Source of the DNA: Metaphire vulgaris
Lineage: Eukaryota > Annelida > Clitellata > Crassiclitellata > Megascolecidae
Direction of reading: 5' to 3'
Assembly: GCA_018105865.1 (NCBI GenBank)
Contig: CM030862.1
Coordinates: 620,001 to 684,000 of the forward strand
Length of the DNA stretch: 64,000 bases
The stretch's first letter is position 1. Each line of letters starts with the position of its first letter. This document shows positions 46,394 to 59,400 of this stretch, in pieces. The notes under the pieces are model-generated. The model saw only the letters and a program-made list of their open reading frames with translations. It did not search any database and had not been told where the DNA came from. The position numbers and the translations under genes were made by a program.

Positions 46394-49300
46394 CTGAGAA
46401 CAACGCAAAAAACTAATAAGTTGCGAACCTCAGGGGCGTAGCGACGAGGGGGTATATCGGTATATATGCCCCCAAAATCAGACTACCTTAAAACTTTCAA
46501 TGTGTTTTTAAGATTTTCAAAGTTTTTAAAATATTTATACCTCAAATCACATAATACTCCCCCTAAACAGGGCCGGATTAAGGTCCGAGTGGGCCGGGGG
46601 GCTGAGAAAAAAGGCCGTCGCCTATACTGAAAATCTCTGACAAGCAAAAAAGGTTATCTCCCTTCCAAATCGTGCTGACAAGCAAAAAAAGGTTACCTCG
46701 AAAATCGGTGGGCCTATTTTCGTGATGGGCCGGGGGCTACAGCCCCCGCCTTAATATGGCTTTGCCCCTAAATCAAATTCCTAGCTACGCCTCTGACGAA
46801 CCCCTGAACTTTTTGAAAAAGTAAAATTATCTAGGTAAGCATTTAGATCAAGTTAAGACCTAGACATGCAACCGCAAAGCCCACAAATGTAGAGGCTTAT
46901 TCAAAGGGTATTTTTTTGTATTTGCACCTACACCCCCGCAAATTCTCCGTCCTCGAATGCCCAAATATTTATTCTGTGGGAAAGGGCAACACATGATCTA
47001 GTCCCTAGATCAAAATAAATATTGCTTATCGTTATTATTTTCCACTTTTTCAAGTCAATATCATAGACACAGGTTTTATTCTAGGCCGTTTCCGGGAAGA
47101 AATTGACCATTTACCCCCGGAAATTTCAAATTCCCCCGGAAATTTTGGCATACTACATCAGCTAACAGCAGCCCCCTAGCAGAATCCTCCCGGCGGCTTT
47201 GTCAGTTCCCCCGGCTTTGTCAGTTCCTTCCTACGGAGCCAGGAGACTAGATTAAACGCTGATCATAGATTTTCAGAAAAGAACACTGTTTGACGAAGTG
47301 TACAGGCTTTATGTTTTATTTTTGAACCGTCGAAAGAATTTACGGAGAATGTGACGATGGAGTTCTTACATGATGTCAGGACAGAACAAAGGCTGTTCCA
47401 GTCTGTTTCCGCTCTGAACGTGATTTGGAATTTGCCAGTTCTCGACGTTTGGATAAGGAACAGCGCCTCTTGTCATCAGCTCCCACAGAAGCACCCCAAA
47501 GGACCACTGCAGCAAAAAGTACAAATTGACGAGTCCCTAATCCAACGCACAGGTTCCCAAACGGCCCACGGCCCACGGGCAAACTTATGGCCCGTCAGCG
47601 CTCAGAAAGTGGCCCGCGATTTCTCAATATTTGATATAGGCCTAATGCGTTTTAATAATTATTTTGAAAATTTTGAAAATGTATTGACGTTAAAATAAAT
47701 ACATAACTACTAAACCAACTATGCAATGATGTGCAATCTACATTACTCTAGGTTTACATTTTCATATTTTTCTAAACACTTAGATTTTTGTATCAATTTT
47801 TTTATGTATCGAATCATAATGAATTCATGGCAAGAACCCGGATGAGAATCATCAACAGTAGGTCTAGTCTAAAGTCTAATAACAGTCAAATAGTCTAGAC
47901 TTTTGCAACATTGTGGCCCCTTAAAGTATACCGAAATTACTAGATTAGTGGCCCTCTGCTGTAGGCCTACTTGGAAAGCTTGGTAGCTACTGATCTAACG
48001 CCAAAATCTTTTAATGCGTTGAAATTTCCATTGATTGTCGGAATCAGTTTAGAATTTACACAAAGGCCCCTATACGTCCCTACGTTATCAGTGTTCAACT
48101 GACGCTCAGAACGGAAGACGTTTAATATCGGAAATAAGATGTACAAACAGTGGCAGCTCCACAGGGGGGCCCGTGCCCCCTTATTGATTGTCTGGCCCTC
48201 TGGTGGCCCCATTTGGGACCATATACTTACTAGCATACCTATTATACATTACACCTAGCAACAAATAGTTGGCCCCCATGCTTAGAAGTTGCCACCCCGA
48301 CGGCTTCCCTCTCCCCACTTGTCAAATCCTGGAGCCGCCACTGCAGTGTACAAGCGTCTTACAACGTCACTCATCGTGGTGAAGAGGTGCGCTTCCAGGC
48401 ATTCCGGTGCCATCCATCGCACCGGAACCGGAGTGGTTCCGCTGGATTCGACGCGATAGTAATCTCGAACAAGTTGTCGCGACAGTCCGAAATCCGCTAC
48501 TTTGACGACGCCTCTGTCGTTAACCCTGAAATGCATAAATAGAGCGTCAAGTCAGTGTTCGTAATTTGACTCTCGGCCGAACTAAACCTAAATTCGAAAA
48601 ATTTCAAAGAGCATAATTTAATTATTATTGAATTCAAATGCATTGGCTTACATTGCACGTATGGGGGGGGCCCTAATTTCCTGGTGAGACCGGCTGGGGG
48701 ATTTGCGCAAAACCGTTGAGAAATAGGTAGCATCAGGGCCGCCGAGAGGGGCAGGGGCCATGGGGGAAATTGCACAGGGGTCCGGCGGCCTGCAGGGGGC
48801 CCGGACCCCCCGGTGATGATGATGTATTAACAATAGACTAAACTCTGAAAAAGACTGACAAGGAAAAAAGGTCATCAACACTTTTTCACACTTGCTTGTT
48901 TTGGGTAACGGGGGGGGGGGTTCCGGAAAATTCTGGTTTGAAAAAAACCGACAAACAAAAAAGGTCATCAACTTTTTCACAGACTTGTCAGGTCACGGGT
49001 CCCTGACTATTTTTTGCATAGGGGCCCGCAAATTCTCTCGGCGGCCCTGAGTAGCATAAGTCGAAGAGACTACGATATTAAGCGTATTTAAGTGAATTTG
49101 TGCGAAGAACTCCTCGGCCACTTTTTTGCTCGTCGATGACTTTTTAACCCCGAAAATGTCGCTGTGAACCCCCTCCCTCCCCCATCGAGAAACTCTGGCT
49201 AAGCCAATGGTGTGCATTGTAACGGAATGTAGAAATAGTTACGATAAAAAGCGACGACGACGACTATATCGGAGATCAGGGCCGCCAAGAGAAATTTCGG

Positions 49301-50391
49301 GCCCCGGAACAAAAAAGTATGCGGGCCCTTAAGAAAAATTTATCAAGTCTCCGAAAAACCTGACAAGAAATAAAACGTTATCAACTCTCCAAAAACAGCC
49401 GGACAAGCAAAAAACGTCGTAAATTCTCAAAAAATACCCTGACAAACAAAAAAACAAACAAAAAAACCTTATCGTCACCGGATCTGGGCCCCTGAAAACT
49501 CCATGGGCCCCGGTGCAATGTACCGGCTGCATCACCCCCCTCTCCTCAGGCCTGAGATGATGATGCAAATGACTTACATGCAGTTGCGAGCAGCGAGATC
49601 GCGATGAACGAATCGCATCTGAGACAGATAATGCATTCCACGAGCCACTTGCAGACCCATCAACAGCAGCTGAAGTATCGTTATGTCCTTTAAATGAAAA
49701 TCACAAGGATAAGACTATACTACGGCATCTGCAATGCACAATAAGAATACTACAGTATATCGTTAATTAAAATTAATTGCAGCTTAGGAGGCATTACTGC
49801 CGGTGTGAAATTAGCCACTGGGGGCGCTAACGGGAGCTTGAACCTCGCTCCGTCAGCCTACCGCTCCAGCGCCTATAATCCACTCTGCCATCTTTCGTAC
49901 CCGGTATGGGTATCTGACCCCCCCCCCCGCCCCACCGCCCGGAAAATGCAAACAACAATATCTTGACAGTGAAATTTGAAAACCAGGCTAAACTATTAGC
50001 CGTGTCCATGTGTTTGTTGCCCTGGGGAATTTATCTCCGTGACCACCCCCTGGAAAATTGTCTGCGGGCGTCTGCGGGCGCCCATGGCCCCACGGGTGAG
50101 TGATTTGCAAAGGAGGAGCTGGCGTCTTCTTCTGTTCTAGTCGCCTCACCAGGTGCGGCTGTAGGATGTAGCGGCGAAGGTCGCCGTTGGCCATGAAGGG
50201 CAGGATGACCATCGGACTGTCATCGGAATCGAACGTAATTCCGAGGACGCCGAGGACATGGATGTGCTGGAAGTCCTTCATCAAGGCCGCCTCCTTCAGA
50301 AACAGTTCCACCATTTCAGACTCATCTGGCTTATCTGTTGTTGACACAGGAAAACATTGACGCCAAAACGGGAATGCTGTGCTAAGAGAGC

Positions 50392-50464
<73 letters not shown>

Positions 50465-50470
50465 GTAGTA

Positions 50471-50534
<64 letters not shown>

Positions 50535-52269
50535 GGCCCTAATAATAATTACAATAACAACTGGGTTTTGAGTGGTTTAGCAGAATCTCTTGTCTTTTTA
50601 GCTATGAAAATTGCATGAATTAGGCCTATATGTTTGTGTAAAATACAAAGTGATGCTAGTATAATGGCGTCGAGAGGTCGACTCACATTTCATCGTCTTG
50701 ACCGCCACTTCTTCGACGATGTCTCGTGGATCGCGCAGATAAGCGTAATACACTCGTCCGAATTGACCTTAAATCATATTCATTTCAACAGATTCTTAAA
50801 AGTACAAATATTCTAAAGTACATTGACATGAAATATGGATGTGACTTGACGCTAAGCGCTATCTGATATCTCTAGATAAGGCTTACGTGGAAATTATCAG
50901 AGTTCGATTCATGCTACGTACGTAGCCTAACGCCCTACCTGTTCTGTACGACAGGGGATCAAGAGATTTCATAAAGTACAATAGAATGACATACCATGCA
51001 GGTGACTGGCCTGAAACTATCCATAGATAACTGAAGATACAAGCCATGGAAATGCGAAAGTTCTGTCCTATCTTTATTAGTTAGTGAACTTCTAATTCTA
51101 TAGCGTCATTTTTGTATGCACTTGCAGTGGCGTAGCCAAGGGGGTTTGGTGATTAAACCCCCCTTGGTTGCCGAAAACAAAATATTTTGAATGAATTTCT
51201 ACGCATTTTTAATTTCTGGACGCGATTTTGGGGTCAACCCCCCTTGGCTATAGAATGTAACGGCTTAAGAGGTGCTGACATTTTTTGCTTGTCACTACGC
51301 GGGAGGAAAAACTAGAGATAAGGTGACGACTTTTTTTGCTTGTCAAGATTTTTCCAAAGTTGGTCACGATCAAAACCAAAAACCAAACCCCCCTTCCGGA
51401 AATCCTGGCTACGCCACTGTGCACTTGGCATCCGTCGATGGTCGCTCCGGATTTGAACAACTGCGTTTTTGTTCTACGCAGGTAAACAAAGGTGGTCTTG
51501 ATTCTTGAAGCGTCTGGCTGAGCTGTCAGCGTCATTCAGCGATAACTAAACGACGATACTATATCGCCGCTATCGCTTTTAGTTTCACTTCAACACTAGC
51601 CTCAAGAATATCGAAGTGGTTCTCCAGTCCTCAGGGGCGTAGCGACGGGGGGGGGGTATCGGTATCAAAATCAAAATCAGACTACCTTAAAGATTTTAAT
51701 GTGTCTTTTAAGGTTTTCAAAGTTTTTAAAAGATTTATACCCCCAAATCACATTATACCTCCCCCAAATCAAATTTATGGCTATACGCCCCTGCCAGTCC
51801 CACTAAGTAAATCGGCGTTATAAAATGCAGACCTTTGCCAACGATGTTCCTGAGTTGTATCCGTTCTCTTGGGATGTACATCTGTCGAACTGCTGCCTTC
51901 AGTTGGTCGTTCTGTAACAGGATTCCGCTGCACAGGTCATTTTCACAGACCAAACCTACGCAATATAGTCAAGACAACCACCTGATTATTACAGATGGCG
52001 GGAAAACGAGGATCGCTGAGTAACACATTCAAAAGAAGACGGAGGAACTAGATTGGACACGTGCTAAGAGGAGACATATTGCTTAGAACAGTAATTGAGG
52101 GAAGTATATAAGGAAGAAAGACAAAAGGAAGACCAAGGAAGATGCTATTGGACTGAATGATGAAAACAGTTTAACAGTGCCACAAGACCTACGCAGAAAT
52201 CAAAGAAGCAAGACGCAGAGAGGAATGGAAACAATGGAGCCCTGAACCTGTCCCAGGACAGAGAAGAAG

Positions 52270-52301
<32 letters not shown>

Positions 52302-52311
52302 GAAGAAGATG

Positions 52312-52358
<47 letters not shown>

Positions 52359-53374
52359 TAAATTCTTCGTACACTCGTGAGATTCGTTTGGACGTGAGTC
52401 GGCGCGACTACTTGAGTGGGAGATCTGAGTTCCAACTAAGACACCGGAGCTTCCGATCGAAGTGGGTCTTCGAGTCTTTCGAAGCCTTCGCCTGCGAAGC
52501 ATGATGACCGTCAGAATCGCCACAAGAATCGTCAACAGGACTCCGAAGAGAACGACTCCGGAAAGACCTTCGCAGTCAAGAGAAGAAGAAAAAGCATTCT
52601 CTAACAGTGCTTATTCTAGCCACCTTGACATTGGGGGGGGGGGAGTTTGAAATGTTTGGGGGGGAGACAAGATTTGTCTCTCCACGCTTTGGGGGGATTT
52701 CCATCCCCCAAGCCAACATATACAAATTTTTTTGGTGGGGGGGATTTCAAAACTTTGGAGGGAATTCCTCCCATCGCCCAAAACAGGCCTAGAATAAACA
52801 CTGATTCTCTAACTTAACAGACACGTTTACAAATTCCTCTATTCGTCATCACGGATGTTTGACAGGACATTACGCTATTACTGTTTGTATTAGGTCTATA
52901 ATTATCATTAATTAATTAGATCATCAAGTTACAACGTTAAGATAACTGGTTCCTTGTATCAGAAGTTTTGTAGACGACAAAAATATCGTAAAATTGATTC
53001 TTGGAAATGACTTTAACCAATGGAAGGACTAATGCTATACAGTTGCTGCGTAGATATGCAAAACTTTCAGCGGAGTGATGAAACAATGAAATTAGAATAA
53101 GAGTTTCTTGATGTTCCATCATCATTGCGTAAAGTGGTGCAAAGATTGTCAATACAGTCCGTCTCAATTCTATTCTACAGCGTTCGAAATGCGACACTTC
53201 TCAGCCAGTTCAAACCGCACGCTATGCTGTACACAGTCTTTCAAAAATCTACTCTCTATCATAAGAAATTCAAAAGATTACAAAGTTTTGACACAAAGCA
53301 ACTATTGCGTAATTCCGATTCTCAGTGGATTTTCACACAGGCTTACTTAGCCTCCTAAACCACTTAAAATCACA

Positions 53375-53421
<47 letters not shown>

Positions 53422-56400
53422 TATTATTGTTATTATTACTACTATTACTATTATTATTATTATTATCATTATTATTATCATTACTATTACTACTGTTATT
53501 ATTATCGTTATTTTTATTGCCAGATTGGGTTTTAATTGCGCAGTTCAGTGTTTAATCTAGACTCCTGGACTCCGGAGGGGAAACTGACAAAGCCGGGGGA
53601 AACTGAAAAAAGCCGGTAGGGAATTCTGCTAGGGGGCTGCTGTTAGTCCATGTAGTATGCCAAAATTTCCGGGAGAAATTTGAAATTTCCGAGGGGAAAA
53701 GGGCAATTTTCCCCCGGAAACGGCCTAGATTAAACACTGGCACAGTTTCTGTTATATATATCTTACGAATGATTTCTTCCGACGGAAAGAAGACCGATTC
53801 TTTCTTTGCCGTCAGAATAGGAACCTGAATAGTCTCGGAAGCGACCGATAGACCGCTGTCGGCCGTGCAAGTGTAGTTGCCTCCTCCGATGTCTGCCTTC
53901 TGCTTGGCCGCTGCAGTTAGACTGATCAGCAGAGATCCGTTCGGAAAGACGGCATATACTTCGTCGGAGCGTATCTCCATTTTATCTTCGCGTGTCCATT
54001 GGAAGAACAGCGGCAACAGTGCATCGGTCTGCGCATCGCAGGTCAGCATCACCGCATCTTTCCCGTCGACGGATTTCAAACTTTGAATGCGAGTTGGCGC
54101 TTGTTGGTTTTGAAAAATCGCAAAATTAATCAAGCGTTGTGGTATATGACGATTTAGAGCAGCGATATTCAAATGGCGGCCCGCGGGCCAGATCCGACCC
54201 GCCAAGGAATGTGAAGTGGCCCGCGAAGATATTGAAAGTTGAAACGATAACTTTTTTCTAACACTTAACGATATATTGAAAAATGATAATACGTAACTGA
54301 TTTAAATAGAACTTTTTTAAACTACAGAGAATGGTATTGGCAGACGTGTGAATGGCTAGCACTTTTGACAGGCAAGTGAAGAGCACCTGCTAATCAAGTT
54401 TTTTTTTCAAAAATTAGGCCACTATCTCATGTATATCAAAAGTGCTTGGCATTCAGAATTTTGCCTGTGATATTACCTATTGCGTAAATTGGACATTTTT
54501 AACGATATTTTTAAACTACAGAGAATGGTATTGGCAGACGTGTGAATGGCTAGCACTTTTGACAGGCAAGTGAAGAGCACCTGCTAATCAAGTTGTTTTT
54601 TCAAAAATTAGGCCACTATCTCATGTATATCAAAAGTGCTTGGCATTCAGAATTTTGCCTGTGGTATTCTCTATTGCATAAATTGGACATTTTAGCGACA
54701 TTTTTAAACTACAGAGAATGGTATTGGCAGACGCGTGAATGGCTAGCACTTTTCACAGGCAAGTGAAGAGCACCTGCTAATTACGTTTTTTCAAAAATTA
54801 GGGCACTATCTCTTGTATATCAAAAGTGCTTGGCATTCAGAATTTTGCCTGTGATATTACCTATTGCGTAAATTGGACATTTTTAACGATATTTTTAAAC
54901 TACAGAGAATGGTATTGGCAGACGTGTGAATGGCTAGCACTTTTGACAGGCAAGTGAAGAGCACCTGCTAATCAAGTTTTTTTCAAAAATTAGGCCACTA
55001 TCTCATGTATATCAAAAGTGCTTGGCATTCAGAATTTTGCCTGTGATATTACCTATTGCGTAAATTGGACATTTTTAACGATATTTTTAAACTACAGAGA
55101 ATGGTATTGGCAGACGTGTGAATGGCTAGCACTTTTGACAGGCAAGTGAAGAGCACCTGCTAATCAAGTTGTTTTTTCAAAAATTAGGCCACTATCTCAT
55201 GTATATCAAAAGTGCTTGGCATTCAGAATTTTGCCTGTGATATTACCTATTGCGTAAATTGGACATTTTTAACGATATTTTTAAACTACAGAGAATGGTA
55301 TTGGCAGACGTGTGAATGGCTAGCACTTTTGACAGGCAAGTGAAGAGCACCTGCTAATCAAGTTGTTTTTTCAAAAATTAGGCCACTATCTCATGTATAT
55401 CAAAAGTGCTTGGCATTCAGAATTTTGCCTGTGATATTACCTATTGCGTAAATTGGACATTTTTAACGATATTTTAAAACTACAGAGAATGGTATTGGCA
55501 GACGTGTGAATGGCTAGCACTTTTGACAGGCAAGTGAAGAGCACCTGCTAATCAAGTTGTTTTTTCAAAAATTAGGCCACTATCTCATGTATATCAAAAG
55601 TGCTTGGCATTCAGAATTTTGCCTGTGATATTACCTATTGCGTAAATTGGACATTTTAACGATATTTTTAAACTACAGAGAATGGTATTGGCAGACGTGT
55701 GAATGGCTAGCACTTTTGACAGGCAAGTGAAGAGCACCTGCTAATCAAGTTGTTTTTTCAAAAATTAGGCCACTATCTCATGTATATCAAAAGTGCTTGG
55801 CATTCAGAATTTTGCCTGTGATATTACCTATTGCGTAAATTGGACATTTTTAACGATATTTTTAAACTACAGAGAATGGTATTGGCAGACGTGTGAATGG
55901 CTAGCACTTTTGACAGGCAAGTGAAGAGCACCTGCTAATCAAGTTGTTTTTTCAAAAATTAGGCCACTATCTCATGTATATCAAAAGTGCTTGGCATTCA
56001 GAATTTTGCCTGTGATATTACCTATTGCGTAAATTGGACATTTTTAACGATATTTTTAAACTACAGAGAATGGTATTGGCAGACGTGTGAATGGCTAGCA
56101 CTTTTGACAGGCAAGTGAAGAGCACCTGCTAATCAAGTTGTTTTCAAAAATTAGGCCACTATCTCATGTATATCAAAAGTGCTTGGCATTCAGAATTTTG
56201 CCTGTGGCATTCTCTATTGTTGAAAAACTGCCCGGACCTCGGACACCAGTCATAGATACTGTATGTGGCCTTTCTTAACATCTATATGAATGACTCTGAT
56301 CTAGAGGTCTAAACCCTTCTAATAAGCTGTTTCTATTTTTTTTTAAATCAACAAATTGTCAGAACAGGCTTCTGTCAATTAAGATGGCCAATTTTTTAAT

Positions 56401-59400
56401 GCGGGCAGTAAGCCTATTTTAGACACACTCTTCAGTTTCTAAACACGAACATTTTAGCAATTCTATATCTGTTGTTTTTGTTCAGTAACTTCTACCATTA
56501 GCATTATTGTTGGTATCTTAAAACTTACAGAAGACACTGAGCGAAGCACTGGATACTCTGTAACCGTGATCGTTTGTAAGATTACACTGTAAAGAGCAGG
56601 ATCTGTCCAGGTTTACGCTGTGAAATGTTAGACGTGATCGATCGTGCGAAATGCTGATGTTTAACAGAGCCTTCGTCTCCTCTATAAGACAGCAAAAAGA
56701 TTTATCTTAAATTTAACGTCCTGTGTTCAAGACCATCTCTTTAGCCAGCTTGGGTTTAACCATCATTTAAAAATCAAAATATCATAGGCGTAAATTTCTA
56801 TTAAACCTCTCGGCCCGAGCTCCCAACCTTTCCCCCAATCCCAAGTTTTGAAAGGCTATCATACTTAAGGGGAAGGGTATGGAGGTTGGGCTACTCCTCT
56901 CGACTTTTTCATCCACGTTTACCCCAGTGCAAAAGATGGCATCTTTCACCAAACCGATACAACATGCGTATAAAATTTTCAATATAAAACGATGTTAAGA
57001 AGTCCACGTGAAGTGTAAGGTTAATTTTCAATTCCGATCTGGTCAAATTTAGCGTCGCCAACTTTCGATTAATTTATATGAGAAAGGTCGTCAATATATC
57101 TTAGCCTATATCTCTGCTATATCGATGCTGGAGTGGATGTTCGACACTACAAGGAAAAACAAGTATTCAGCCCTGAAGATAAAAGCTCAAGATAGAGAGG
57201 AGTGGCGACGCTGGAGTATGGAACCTGTCTTTAGACAGAGCACCTGAAGAAGAAGATATCTCTGCTGTGTGTGTGTATATAGGCCTACTGTATTATGAGG
57301 ATCTGGAATTGTAAAGTTGGATTTACCTGTTACGCTGTTTCCGTTAATTTTCCAATCGATATTTGGTGGCGGAATTCCCCGCCCCAGACAGGTAAAAACC
57401 ACAGTTTCACCTTCAGTGGCGTTTTTCGATTCAAGACTTGGAACAATACTTGGCGGTTCTGAAATTAGAATGTCTTGCGTTTATCGAGCATAAAAACTAA
57501 CCCTCTGACACTGCAGTTGCAAAAGTGTACTGCCAGTTATACAAATAATAATAATAGGCTAAATATACTTCTATTTTCCTTCTCTTGTTTTGTAATGTTG
57601 TTGCCTTCATTTACTTAACGGGCATAGGCGGATTTAGAGTTTAATATTTGGGTAGGCTAGCATGGGCTAGCATGCCATCCAGCAGGCGTGCCAAGCAGCA
57701 CGCGACAGACCTGGTGTTGACGGAAAAAAACATTTTTTTGTTTTGGTGGAATTATTTGGGTAGGCTTAAGCCTACCTATAGCCTTTAATAAAATCCGCCT
57801 ATGTCAATTAACGGGCCCAGTGGACCCAGCACCAGACCTTGAACGATAAGCTTGATTGTGAATTGACTCTCTTCTTGACTGTTGTTCGCCCGGCATTTGT
57901 AGTTGCCTTCGTCGTCTGCGGTCAGGTTGGAGATGGTCAGCGTAAACCCTTCTCCGCTGAGATTCATTCTGTGTCTTTCGGTCACAGCGATCAAAGACGA
58001 ATCTTTGGACCACTGAATTTTAGGAACCGGTCTAAACGTAAGAACCACACAGTCTAATATAATTAACTGATTGATTAATTGATTAATTGCATCGTCAGAA
58101 TTAGGCGTACGCAGTATTTCCTAGTTATAGAGACAGCAACGGAAAGCATCGAGTATGGTTCTGTGGAAATGTCGCCGGGGGCAGGTTATTGACTTGTGTT
58201 GAATTCCAGTGGCGTAGCCAAAGTTCCTGAATGGGGGCACATCCAGGATTATTTCTAGGATTATCAATTTTGGGGTGTCAATAAATTCTGGGGGTCCCCT
58301 GCCAAAAAAGCCTGACAAGCAAAAAAAGATCATCCCATAGATGAGATTAGAGGTGTTGGGAGGGGTATCGGTCTCAAATTGGGGGTGCTGGGGGTGTTAG
58401 GGGGGGGGGGGGTAAAAATATCCCTGGGCACATCGATACACTTTTCGAGTGGAAGTGTCTACAAGCAACAAAAATTCACAGATTCATGCATGTCGATTCT
58501 GTTTCCGTCGTCTGGCCTGCCTATCTCCCTCTGCCGAAAATTTATCAACGGTTGTGCGAAAGTCCCACGACTGATCTCAGGCAGAATAAGGGTCCTGCCC
58601 CCGTGCTCCCGTCACCCCATTGGCTACACCAATGCTGATTCCACAGCGTGTAAAGAGGCCAATTCTTATCGAAGTTGAGATCTTGTGAAGAGTTTCAACG
58701 ACAAATTAGAAATTAAGAAAATGTCGTCTTAATATTCGAAAATGTTCTGACCACGGAACCATGCTAGACTGAAATCTCGCGTAATTATATTGAATGAAAA
58801 GTAAAAATATCCATGAAGTTATATAGACATAGGTAAGCCTATCTGAGCTTCTCTAGCCAGATTCAATGGATAGAGACATCTTTATTGTCTCTATGAAAGT
58901 CTATTTTTAACCGATGTCAGCTATCTTGCATAAATCCCAAATTGCCAAGAGGGTTTTCACTTTTGAGTAATTTTAGATTTCTGTTTGGTTTAAAGCCTTG
59001 ATCCACAAATATGGAATAGCCTTCCCTCCTCACTAATAAATATAACTTGTTTAAACAGTTTTAAGGAGAAAAAATGAAACGTTACGTTATAATAAACCCG
59101 AATAACACAACAGATTATCTACTCAATCACTTTATGTGGATCATTAAAATAATTACTGTAGCATAACATGCCGTTTTATTTAGTCCAAGCTTTCAGTATT
59201 TATTTAAGCTGGTTATATAATATTGCTTACTTATATCTTTTGCAACTGGTTGCTACGTTAAAATACCTGACTCGCGGGAACTTTGTTCCCTTTTGGTACC
59301 TTCTCTCATCTCAATTAATTTGATGAGTTGCAAGTACATACACATTGTATAATCATAGCATTATACAATGTTTCCTTACTCTGTTACTTGGTTATTCAAC

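Noticed and set aside
51420..51490. Apparent kinase-gene exon (TKTQLFKSG) with an acceptor on the minus strand
   Set aside because: The exon at 50687-50767 joins 51833-51955 directly to complete GKGQFG. This piece would break the Gly-rich loop.
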